DNA of 64,000 nucleotides. Origin: Alphaproteobacteria bacterium (GTDB taxonomy: Bacteria; Pseudomonadota; Alphaproteobacteria; UBA2966). The stretch spans positions 1 through 64,000 of the forward strand of contig JAGWAU010000025.1 in assembly GCA_021296255.1 (NCBI GenBank), read 5' to 3'. Both the position numbers and the translations under genes were made by a program. The notes beneath the pieces are model-generated. The model saw only the letters and a list, made by a program, of their open reading frames with translations, did not search any database and was not told the origin of the DNA. Shown piece by piece: positions 33,679-40,846 of the stretch (positions are counted from its first letter, which is position 1; every line of letters begins with the position of its first letter).

Positions 33679-36209
33679 GTGTTCAAGAAACGCCGCCGCG
33701 GGTGAACGTCGAGTGTCCTCCCGAACTCCTCGACGATACCGACGACGCCAACTTCGTGCCGGCGCCCTGTCAGGTCGCCTGCCCCATCGGTACGGACGCG
33801 CCGTCCTACATCGCCTACATCTGGGAAGACAAGGTCGAAGAGGCTTTCGAGGCAATCACCGCCACCAATCCGTTCAGTTCCATCTGCGGCCGGGTTTGCG
33901 ATGCCCCGTGCGAGCCGGCCTGCCGCCGCGCCGACTCCGACGGCCCCCTGGCGATTCGCAATCTCAAGCGCTTCGTCATGGATCAGCTCGGAAAGGATCA
34001 CCATCTGCCTCCCGTCGAAGTCACGAAGGACAAGACAGTGGGCATCGTCGGTTCGGGGCCGGCGGGTATGACCGCCGCGCAGGACCTGGCCGAGGCGGGC
34101 TACGAGGTGCACCTCTACGAGATGACCGACCGCCTCGGCGGCATGATGGTCTGGGGCATCCCGGCCTTTCGGCTTCCGGTGGGGATCATCCAGGAGGACA
34201 TGGACCGAATCCTCAATCACTGCCCGGGCATCAAGGTGCACCTCAACACCGGGCTCGGACATGAGGTAACCCTCGAAGAGCTCAAGGAGCGGCACGAGGC
34301 GGTGTTGCTCTGCATCGGCTCCTGGTGGGGCAAGACCATGGGCGTGCCAGGTGATGAGGACCCGCGCATCGTCGACGGCGTGTCCTTCCTGCGGCGCGTC
34401 AACGGCGGCGAACGGCCCGAACTGCCCGAGACCGTCGTGGTCGTCGGCGGCGGTGACGTCGCCATGGATGCCTGCCGCGTGGCCAAGCGTCTGCCCGGCT
34501 GCAAGCACGTCAAGGTCGTCTATCGTCGGGGGCCGGAGCAGATTCCCGCCCGCAAGGACGAACTCCATGGCGCCATCAGGGAAGGCGTCGAGTTCGTCTA
34601 CAACACACAGCAGGTCGCCGTAGTGAAGAGCGGCAACGAGATCGCGCTACGTTGCGTCATCACCAAGATGGGGGAGCCGGAAGAAGACGGCCGCCGAAGG
34701 GCCGTCCCGGTGAAAGGGACGGAGCACGACATTCCCTGCGGCATGGTGATCTCCGCGGTCGGCCAGAAGGCGGAGAGCGACCACCTCGATCAGCTCGGTT
34801 TCATGGACTGGGACCGTATCCACGCCGACTTCGACTCGATGCGTACGGCGGACCCCAACGTTTTCGCCGCTGGGGACGGTGCCTTCGGGGGTTCGACCAT
34901 CGTGGTCGCCATGAACCATGGCCATCGCGCGGCCTACTACGTGAAGGCCTATCTGGAAGGGAACGAGGTTCCTGCGTCCTACCGTACCCCCTATCGTACG
35001 CGCCGCGTGCCCGTCGCCCAGGACTCCAATTGGGAGCTTTTCCCGCGCCGGGAGCAAGAGTTCCACGGCCTCGGGGCGAACCCGGTGGCGTTTCCAGAGA
35101 TCGAGTCGCGCTACGACGCGCAGACGGCGCGCGACGAGGCGGCGCGCTGCTACCGCTGCGATGCGGAGAACGGATCGGCCGACTACACGGTGTGGAACCG
35201 GGAGGATATCTTCGCCATGGCGCGCATGGCGCCGTCCGACGAGGCCAAGCAGCAGGCCATGCTGTTCAAGCGGATGCAGAACCGCGAGAATCCGTTTCCG
35301 GAGGATCGCCCGCCGACGATCGACGATCTGGTTTTCCTGTCGGCCAACCTCTCGCGCCTCGTGATCGACCCCTACCGCGATTCCTGTGTCACGGAAACCG
35401 GCATGATGGGTGGGTCCCTGGTGATGAAGTACCCCATGATGGTGACCGGCTTCGACGGTGTGTCCGACGAGATCCGCGAGGGACTGGCCGCAGGCATAAC
35501 GGAACCCAATGTCGCCTACGTGGGCTTCCGCCGCCTGCACCGGGACGTGCCTTGGCTGCAGCTCGTCGTGCCGGGCGAGAGCGAGCCGGATCCGGACGCC
35601 ATCGGCGTCATCTACGTGACCGGAGAAACCTTTCGTCCCGTGCCGCCGGAACGAGCGAACGAGGGACAGGGCTTGGGCCTGGTGGTCCGCGCGTCCAACG
35701 TCGACGAGGCGGTGCCTTTCGCCCTCGACAGCGGTTTCGATCTTCTGTTCGTGGATTCGACGATCGGAATCGAGACCGCATGGCCGGAGCTCGAAGGCGC
35801 TCCCGATCTGTCGGCGGCACGCGACACGGTACGCAAGCTCCGCGCGCTGAAGCGCGAAGGCGACATCGAGATCGCCTACTTCGGCGGCATCCGGTCAGGG
35901 ACCGACCTCGCCAAGCTGCTCGGCCTCGGCAGCCACGCCGGCATCGTCGGCGTCTCGATGGGCCTCGCGCTCGGCGGCGAGATCGTGCCGTCGGGCAATC
36001 GTCAGGCCATCGTCTTCCCGCCCGACCTGACGCACGAGGATCTGAGCACGGGCGCCGCCAACTATCTCAAGGCGTCCAACAGCGAGTGCTCGATGATGGC
36101 GCGCTGCGCCGGCAAGACGAACGTCCACAACATCGAGCCTGAAGATCTGCGCTCCATCACCATCGCGACCGCGGAAGCCACCGGCATTCTGCTTGCCGGC
36201 ACGCAGTAG
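33675..36209 (+). CDS. GltD-type NAD(P)H oxidoreductase fused to a decayed FMN-barrel domain
   Basis: The 844-residue protein has two parts. Residues 1 to about 500 are a complete GltD/DPD-type module. It has an N-terminal Fe-S domain with Cys at 32, 36, 71, 75, 79 and 83, FAD loop GIVGSGPAGMTAAQDLAEAG at 123, second nucleotide loop VVVVGGGDVAMDACRVAKR near 256, and C-terminal FAD segment VFAAGDGAFGGSTIVVAM. Residues from about 543 align with the FMN subunits: TIDDLVFLSANLSRLVIDPY matches WDDLTFLPGTLTRFVIEGY, and the end SMMARCAGKTNVHNIEPEDL matches QMMARACGKTNVHSLEPEDL. The barrel has lost the SFGALS, GEGGM and Fe-S Cys motifs but keeps FGGIRSGTDLAKLLGLG. The GTG start overlaps the preceding stop. 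Confidence 0.85.
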   Translation: MSVQETPPRVNVECPPELLDDTDDANFVPAPCQVACPIGTDAPSYIAYIWEDKVEEAFEAITATNPFSSICGRVCDAPCEPACRRADSDGPLAIRNLKRFVMDQLGKDHHLPPVEVTKDKTVGIVGSGPAGMTAAQDLAEAGYEVHLYEMTDRLGGMMVWGIPAFRLPVGIIQEDMDRILNHCPGIKVHLNTGLGHEVTLEELKERHEAVLLCIGSWWGKTMGVPGDEDPRIVDGVSFLRRVNGGERPELPETVVVVGGGDVAMDACRVAKRLPGCKHVKVVYRRGPEQIPARKDELHGAIREGVEFVYNTQQVAVVKSGNEIALRCVITKMGEPEEDGRRRAVPVKGTEHDIPCGMVISAVGQKAESDHLDQLGFMDWDRIHADFDSMRTADPNVFAAGDGAFGGSTIVVAMNHGHRAAYYVKAYLEGNEVPASYRTPYRTRRVPVAQDSNWELFPRREQEFHGLGANPVAFPEIESRYDAQTARDEAARCYRCDAENGSADYTVWNREDIFAMARMAPSDEAKQQAMLFKRMQNRENPFPEDRPPTIDDLVFLSANLSRLVIDPYRDSCVTETGMMGGSLVMKYPMMVTGFDGVSDEIREGLAAGITEPNVAYVGFRRLHRDVPWLQLVVPGESEPDPDAIGVIYVTGETFRPVPPERANEGQGLGLVVRASNVDEAVPFALDSGFDLLFVDSTIGIETAWPELEGAPDLSAARDTVRKLRALKREGDIEIAYFGGIRSGTDLAKLLGLGSHAGIVGVSMGLALGGEIVPSGNRQAIVFPPDLTHEDLSTGAANYLKASNSECSMMARCAGKTNVHNIEPEDLRSITIATAEATGILLAGTQ

Positions 36210-36321
36210 GCAGTCGTCGCATTCGAGTCCGATGTAGACCCACCTCTATTTTCCTGCCGCGGCGAAGTTCCTAAACTGCGGCACATCACGAGACAGCGAA
36301 AACATCAGGGAGGGAGTTGAT

Positions 36322-37641
36322 ATGGCTGTCGATCTGGCCAAGGTCGCCAAAGACCGGAAGATCAAATATTTCCTCGTCAGTTTTGTCGATCTGTTTGGCG
36401 GCTTGAGGGCGAAGCTGGTGCCCGCCCGTGCGATCGGGGACATGCAGAAGGAAGGTGCCGGCTTCGCCGGCTTCGCGGCTTGGCTCGACATGACGCCCGC
36501 CGATCCGGACATGTTCGGCGTGCCCGATCCCGACAGCCTCATTCAGCTTCCCTGGAAGAAGGATGTCGCGTGGGTCGCGGCCGACCTCTGGATGAATCGC
36601 AAGGAGGTCGAGGCCTCGCCCCGCATCATCTTGAAGCGCCAGATCGAGAAGGCCGCCAAGAATGGCTACCGCCTCAAAACCGGCGTCGAATGCGAATACT
36701 TCCTGGTCATGCCTGATGGTACGGCGATCTCCGATCCCTTCGATACTCAGGAGAAACCTTGTTACGACCAGCAGGCACTGATGCGGCGCTACGACGTTAT
36801 CAGCGAGATCTGCGATGCGATGAACGAACTGGGCTGGGGGCCCTACCAGAACGACCACGAGGACGCGAATGGCCAGTTCGAGATGAACTGGGACTATTCG
36901 GACTGTCTGACCACGGCGGACCGGCACGCGTTCTTCAAGTTCATGGTCAAATCCGTCGCCGAGAAGCATGGCCTGCGGGCGACGTTCATGCCGAAGCCCT
37001 TTACCGGGCTGACGGGCAATGGCTGCCACTGCCACGCATCGCTTTGGGACAAGGCAGGCCGCAAGAACCTTTTCCTCGACAACAAGGACGAAATGGGGCT
37101 GTCGAAGCTCGCCTACAACTTCCTCGGCGGAGTTCTCAATTCGGCGGGTCCCTTGTGCGCCTTTTTCAATCCGACGGTGAACTCTTACAAGCGCATCAAC
37201 GCACCCACCACGTTGTCGGGTGCCAGCTGGTCGCCGAACTCGGTGACTTACGGCGGGAACAACCGGACCCATATGGTCCGAATTCCGGACGCCGGCCGCT
37301 TCGAATTCCGCCTCATGGATGGGTCGGCCAACCCGTATCTGCTCCAGGCCGGCCTGCTGGCCACGGGTCTCGACGGCATTCAGAACAAGCGGGATCCGGG
37401 CAAGCGGCTCGACGTCAACATGTACGAGTACAGGCGAGCCTCGGAGCTTCGCCGCCTGCGTATACGGAAGCTGCCGCTGAACCTCCTCGACGCCCTGCGT
37501 CTGCTCGACAAGAGCAAGATCATCCGCGCCGGGATCGGCGACGAGTCGGTCGACAGCTACGTCAAGCTGCGGATGAACGACTGGCTGAGCTACGCCAGCC
37601 ACCTTACCGACTGGGAGCGCGAGCACACGCTCGACTGCTAG
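36322..37641 (+). CDS. glnT: Type III glutamine synthetase GlnT / gamma-glutamylmethylamide synthetase-like
   Basis: The 439-residue enzyme matches the GlnT/GmaS branch very closely. The N-terminus is IKYFLVSFVDLFGGLRAKLV and GFAGFAAWLDMTPADPDMFG follows. TGVECEYFLVMPDG, QEKPCYDQQALMRRYDVISE and NDHEDANGQFEMNWDYSD carry the metal-binding Glu residues. MPKPFTGLTGNGCHCHASLW is the ATP/glutamate site, and RIPDAGRFEFRLMDGSANPY closes the protein. Members join glutamate with methylamine, or with ammonium, at the expense of ATP. It starts 112 bases after the GltD fusion, behind CAGGGAGGGAG. The palindromic hairpin downstream ends the operon. The choice between ammonium and methylamine needs assay. 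Confidence 0.88.
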   Translation: MAVDLAKVAKDRKIKYFLVSFVDLFGGLRAKLVPARAIGDMQKEGAGFAGFAAWLDMTPADPDMFGVPDPDSLIQLPWKKDVAWVAADLWMNRKEVEASPRIILKRQIEKAAKNGYRLKTGVECEYFLVMPDGTAISDPFDTQEKPCYDQQALMRRYDVISEICDAMNELGWGPYQNDHEDANGQFEMNWDYSDCLTTADRHAFFKFMVKSVAEKHGLRATFMPKPFTGLTGNGCHCHASLWDKAGRKNLFLDNKDEMGLSKLAYNFLGGVLNSAGPLCAFFNPTVNSYKRINAPTTLSGASWSPNSVTYGGNNRTHMVRIPDAGRFEFRLMDGSANPYLLQAGLLATGLDGIQNKRDPGKRLDVNMYEYRRASELRRLRIRKLPLNLLDALRLLDKSKIIRAGIGDESVDSYVKLRMNDWLSYASHLTDWEREHTLDC

Positions 37642-37659
37642 ACCGTCGAGCTTCGACAT

Positions 37660-37681
37660 GGAGAGCGGCCGGCCGCTCTCC
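37660..37681. terminator. 22-bp perfect palindrome after glnT
   Basis: GGAGAGCGGCC followed immediately by GGCCGCTCTCC is a perfect palindrome starting 18 bases after the glnT stop. It would fold into a GC-rich hairpin at the end of the transcript. There is no T-run, so termination may need help or also serve the convergent zur-like gene. Confidence 0.6.
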
Positions 37682-37788
37682 GTGTTCGGCGGTTTCGCTC
37701 GCCCGCGTCGAGTGTCACCTGGCCGTTACGCCGGATGTTCCCGCCGTGCACCTCGATCAACCGTTCGGGTGGGATTTTATGACGCGTG

Positions 37789-38289
37789 TCAGGTCTGCGC
37801 CCGTTCACGGCACTCGCCGCACAGCCCGGTCACCTCGATGGTCTGCTGGCTGATGCGGAATCCGAGAGCATTCGCCTTCTCGCGTATGAGTTTGCTGATG
37901 GCCGGGTCTTCCATCTCGGCCACCCGGCTGCAGTTCCCGCAGATGAGGAATTGCCCGTTGTGCGCGTGCTCGGGCTCGCCGCAACCGACATAGGCGTTGA
38001 GGGACTCGATGCGATGGACGAAACCGTTTTCGACGAGAAAGTCGAGTGCTCTGTACACCGTCGGCGGATCGGCACGGCGTCCGTCACCCCGCAGGGCATC
38101 CAAGAGATCGTAGGCGCCGACCGGCATGTGCTGCTGCCAGACCAGTTCCAGGACTCTCCGCCGCAGCGGAGTCAGGCGCAATTCCCGCTCCCGGCAAACA
38201 GCGGACGCGATTTCCAACGCCGCGGCGATACATGCTTCGTGGTTGTGATCGTTTGGCCTGAAATCGCTGAGCACGTTCTTGTCCGTCAC
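37789..38289 (-). CDS. zur: Fur-family regulator, Zur-like
   Basis: The 166-residue protein has the winged-helix ELRLTPLRRRVLELVWQQHMPVGAYDLLDALR and TVYRALDFLVENGFVHRIESLNAYVGC, which match Zur more than Fur. The second half contains HAHNGQFLICGNCSRVAEME and ends with CGEC, giving the two CxxC pairs of the structural zinc site. Zur represses zinc uptake genes when zinc is plentiful. The GTG start faces a relic of znuA and an AT-rich block with palindromes, a classic zur/znu arrangement that has decayed here. Confidence 0.85.
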   Translation of the reverse strand: MTDKNVLSDFRPNDHNHEACIAAALEIASAVCRERELRLTPLRRRVLELVWQQHMPVGAYDLLDALRGDGRRADPPTVYRALDFLVENGFVHRIESLNAYVGCGEPEHAHNGQFLICGNCSRVAEMEDPAISKLIREKANALGFRISQQTIEVTGLCGECRERAQT

Positions 38290-38330
38290 AATCTCTCTCC
38301 GGGATGAGTGAAGGGAGCTGACCGATCCAA

Positions 38331-38384
38331 GATATTACATTATATCCTCCACAATTTAAATTATGTTATATTGTATTATTACTG
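38331..38384. promoter_or_regulatory. AT-rich block with candidate Zur-box palindromes
   Basis: GATATTACATTATATC (38331-38346) is symmetric at 12 of 16 positions, and TTATGTTATATTGTATTATT (38361-38380) resembles the TGTTATAnnATAACA type of Zur site. The block is strikingly AT-rich in a GC-rich neighbourhood and lies between the Zur-like gene and the znuA relic. The exact box cannot be fixed by eye. Confidence 0.5.
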
Positions 38385-38410
38385 TGGGGTGCCGACCAGT
38401 GGGATGGACC

Positions 38411-38680
38411 ATGTTCATGCACGGCAGCGTCAAAGCATGGACGGTCACGCTCTCGATCTTCGCCTGCTTGTTCGCGATTCGCCGGGCTCATACGGATGTG
38501 CCGAGCGTTGTCGTGTCGGTCAAGTCGCTTTATTCGTAGATGCCGGGGTGTCGGCGCACCGCGCCTCCTGGTTCAGGGCGAGCCGTCACCCGGCGGCTGC
38601 TTCCTGCGGCCTTCGGACGCGCGCGAACGCCTCGCCATCACCAACACCGCGGCGTGAGTTCTCGCGGAGGCCCTGATCCG
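38411..38680 (+). pseudogene. znuA: Decayed znuA (zinc-binding protein) remnant
   Basis: An ATG at 38411 opens a signal-peptide-like sequence (VKAWTVTLSIFACLFAIRRA) followed by DVPSVVVSVKSLYS and a stop at 38537-38539. VVVSVKPIHSLVA is the hallmark start of mature ZnuA. Another frame then gives VDAGVSAHR (compare VMAGVG.P). From 38565 a third frame reads LLVQGEPSPGGCFLRPSDAR, which matches the ZnuA segment LLV.G..SPH...LRPSDAR. Homology fades after about 38660. At least two frameshifts and a stop within 150 bases mean no functional product. No znuB or znuC lies nearby. Confidence 0.75.
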
Positions 38681-38799
38681 CCTGATTTGCCTTGTCGCCT
38701 CCTTTGGGGCCAAGAGGGTCGGTTGCGAACCCGTGCCGAATTCGTCATAAGTTGAGGCACATCGCCGCCTCAGCCACACAATGATTGAGAGGGTACGAG

Positions 38800-39558
38800 A
38801 TGGAACTACAACTCAAAGACCGGCCATGCCTGGTGACTGGCGCGGGCACGGGCATTGGACGCGGCGTCGCCAAAATGCTCGCAGCCGAAGGCGCCAAGGT
38901 CGCCATCAACGGGAGGCGAGAGAACCTGTTGAACGACCTCGCCGATGAGATCGTGGCGGCCGGCGGAGAACGGCCCACGATCATCGCCGAGGACGTCACC
39001 ACGAAAGAGGCTCCCGAAGTCATCAGGAAGGCGGTGTATGACGCCTATGGCCGGCTCGACGTTTTGGTCAACAATGTGGGAGCTGCCGCGGCGTCGCCGA
39101 TGGATGCTCCCGACGAGGTTTGGGACGGCCTCTTCAACATGAATTTCGTCCCGACGCGGCGGCTGACCAGCGCTTTCCTTCCGGGCATGCAGGAACAGAA
39201 GTTCGGCCGCATCGTCAATCTGACAGGCACCCAGGAGCCTCCGGCGGCCAGTGCATCGACTGCCGCAAAGGCTGCCATTCAGGCTTGGTCCAAAGGGCTC
39301 GCCAACCAGGCAGGTGCCGATGGAATCACCTCCAACTGCGTTTGTCCCGGGCGGATCATGAGCGAGCAGGTCGTGGAACGGCTGTATCCTACCGAGGAAA
39401 GCCGTCAGCAGTTCGCGGAAGCGAACATTCCCATGGGATATTTCGGTGAACCGGAAGACATCGCCTGCATGATCGTGTTCCTGTGCTCGCCCATTGCGCG
39501 TTACGTCACGGGAACCGTGATCGAAGTGGATGGCGGCATGAAGCGCTATTCGCACTAG
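38800..39558 (+). CDS. SDR-family protein lacking the catalytic tyrosine
   Basis: The 252-residue protein has the short-chain dehydrogenase Rossmann fold. VTGAGTGIGRGVAKMLAAEG binds the nucleotide, LDVLVNNVGAA is the NNAG equivalent, and CPGRIMSEQV and GTVIEVDGGM close it. The active site should read YxxxK but is S-T-A-A-K in ASASTAAKAAIQAWSKGLA, so Tyr is replaced by Ser. The upstream Ser region reads VNLTGTQEP. It may be catalytically inactive or use a different mechanism. The ATG at 38800 follows GAGAGGGTACGAG. It is a single gene downstream of the znuA relic. Confidence 0.85.
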   Translation: MELQLKDRPCLVTGAGTGIGRGVAKMLAAEGAKVAINGRRENLLNDLADEIVAAGGERPTIIAEDVTTKEAPEVIRKAVYDAYGRLDVLVNNVGAAAASPMDAPDEVWDGLFNMNFVPTRRLTSAFLPGMQEQKFGRIVNLTGTQEPPAASASTAAKAAIQAWSKGLANQAGADGITSNCVCPGRIMSEQVVERLYPTEESRQQFAEANIPMGYFGEPEDIACMIVFLCSPIARYVTGTVIEVDGGMKRYSH

Positions 39559-39642
39559 TGTGGATGGATCGAAGTTCCTGCGTTTTGTGTGGTTGGGCCG
39601 TGAATCAGGTATAAGGACGGGTTTCGGAGGGCCGAAAACGTA

Positions 39643-40731
39643 GTGTCAGACGAGCATCCACAACCTAGGCGACGGTGGGGACGTGGGTTCGTCCGCCTCG
39701 TCCTGCTGCTGATCGTGCCGGTTGCGGCCGCGATCAGCGGTCTCTACTGGTATGCCCTCGGCGGCCGTTACGTCACGACCGAGAACGCATACGTCAAGAC
39801 CAACATGATCGCGGTCTCCCCGAATATTTCGGGCCGGGTCATCGACGTGAAGGCCGAAGACAATCAGTCCGTCGACGCAGGAGACGTCCTCTTCCAGATC
39901 GACCCGGAACCGCTGCACATCGCCGTCGACCGCGCGGAAGCCCGAATCCTTGCGGTGCGCAACGAGATCGAATCGAAACAGGCTGAATATGCCCAGATCG
40001 AGGCGGAGATCGGTGAAGTTCTCGAACGTCAGAAGTTCCTGAAGCGGCAGTACGAACGCCAACAGCAATTGCAGAAGCGAGGCGTGGCGACGGCCGTCAG
40101 ACTTGACGAGGCGGAGAACCTGCTTGCCACGTCTCGGCAGACCGTGCGAGTGCTGCGCCAGAAGATCCGCCGGGTGGTCGCGGACCTGGGCGGCGATCTG
40201 CTGACGCCCGTGGAGCGGCACCCCGACTATCTCGAGGCCGAGGCCGAACGGGATCAGGCCAGGCTGATGCTCAGCTACTCTATGGTGTCGGCACCGGCGA
40301 GCGGCATCGTCAGCCGCATGCAGCTGCAAGCCGGCGAGTGGGTTGAAGACGGTGAACCCGTCTTCAGCATCATCGAAAGCAAGGACTACTGGATCGAAGC
40401 GAATCTCAAGGAAACGCAACTCACGCACGTGGTGGTTGGACAAAAGGTGACGGTAGAGGCCGATGCCTATCCGGACGTCCTGTGGGAGGGTCGGGTCGAC
40501 TCGATCAGTGCCGCGACCGGTGCCGAATTTTCGATTCTGCCCCCACAAAACGCCACCGGGAACTGGGTCAAGGTCGTTCAGCGGCTGCCCGTCCGGATCG
40601 CCGTCGCACGAAGCGACGGCAAACCACCCCTGCGCGCCGGCATGACGGTCACCGTCTCCATCGACACGGGACGTGAACGTGAGATGCTGAGCATCGCGCG
40701 CGAGACATGGGAATCGATCCGAGGCGGATAG
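39643..40731 (+). CDS. HlyD/EmrA-type membrane fusion protein
   Basis: The 362-residue protein has a single N-terminal membrane helix (VRLVLLLIVPVAAAISGLYWY). A biotinyl-lipoyl-like half follows (YVTTENAYVKTNMIAVSPNI, SGRVIDVKAEDNQSVDAGDV), then a coiled-coil hairpin rich in Gln, Glu and Arg (about residues 105-180). The second half-motif is APASGIVSRMQLQAGEWVEDGE and a beta-barrel ends the protein. This is EmrA-like and bridges the inner-membrane pump to the outer membrane. The GTG at 39643 is preceded by CGGAGGGCCG. The EmrB-type partner follows after 115 bases; no TolC gene is present. Confidence 0.88.
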   Translation: MSDEHPQPRRRWGRGFVRLVLLLIVPVAAAISGLYWYALGGRYVTTENAYVKTNMIAVSPNISGRVIDVKAEDNQSVDAGDVLFQIDPEPLHIAVDRAEARILAVRNEIESKQAEYAQIEAEIGEVLERQKFLKRQYERQQQLQKRGVATAVRLDEAENLLATSRQTVRVLRQKIRRVVADLGGDLLTPVERHPDYLEAEAERDQARLMLSYSMVSAPASGIVSRMQLQAGEWVEDGEPVFSIIESKDYWIEANLKETQLTHVVVGQKVTVEADAYPDVLWEGRVDSISAATGAEFSILPPQNATGNWVKVVQRLPVRIAVARSDGKPPLRAGMTVTVSIDTGREREMLSIARETWESIRGG

Positions 40732-40766
40732 ACTCGTTCGGGAGAGGTCGGCGGCGCTCGAAACCG

Positions 40767-40793
40767 ATTCAACCTGTTGATATGGGGTTGAAT
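40767..40793. repeat. 8-bp inverted repeat between efflux genes
   Basis: ATTCAACC and GGTTGAAT are perfect complements separated by 11 bases, in the gap between the EmrA-type and EmrB-type genes. It lies just before a second, longer inverted repeat and may be an operator half or a hairpin. Confidence 0.5.
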
Positions 40794-40800
40794 GATACTA

Positions 40801-40832
40801 TTGAGTTGGAAATATTCATGACTCCAACTCAA
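40801..40832. promoter_or_regulatory. 10-bp inverted repeat just before the EmrB-type gene
   Basis: TTGAGTTGGA and TCCAACTCAA are perfect complements around a 12-base AT-rich spacer, ending 14 bases before the GTG start of the pump gene. The layout suits a MarR/TetR-type operator or a translational hairpin that masks the ribosome binding region. No regulator gene is adjacent. Confidence 0.5.
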
Positions 40833-40846
40833 CAGAATGCGCGCCA

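Noticed and set aside
38308-38676. A 122-codon plus-strand frame over the zur upstream region
   Set aside because: It starts inside the AT-rich regulatory block and only partly coincides with the znuA relic; its N-terminus has no homology, so it is not a real gene.
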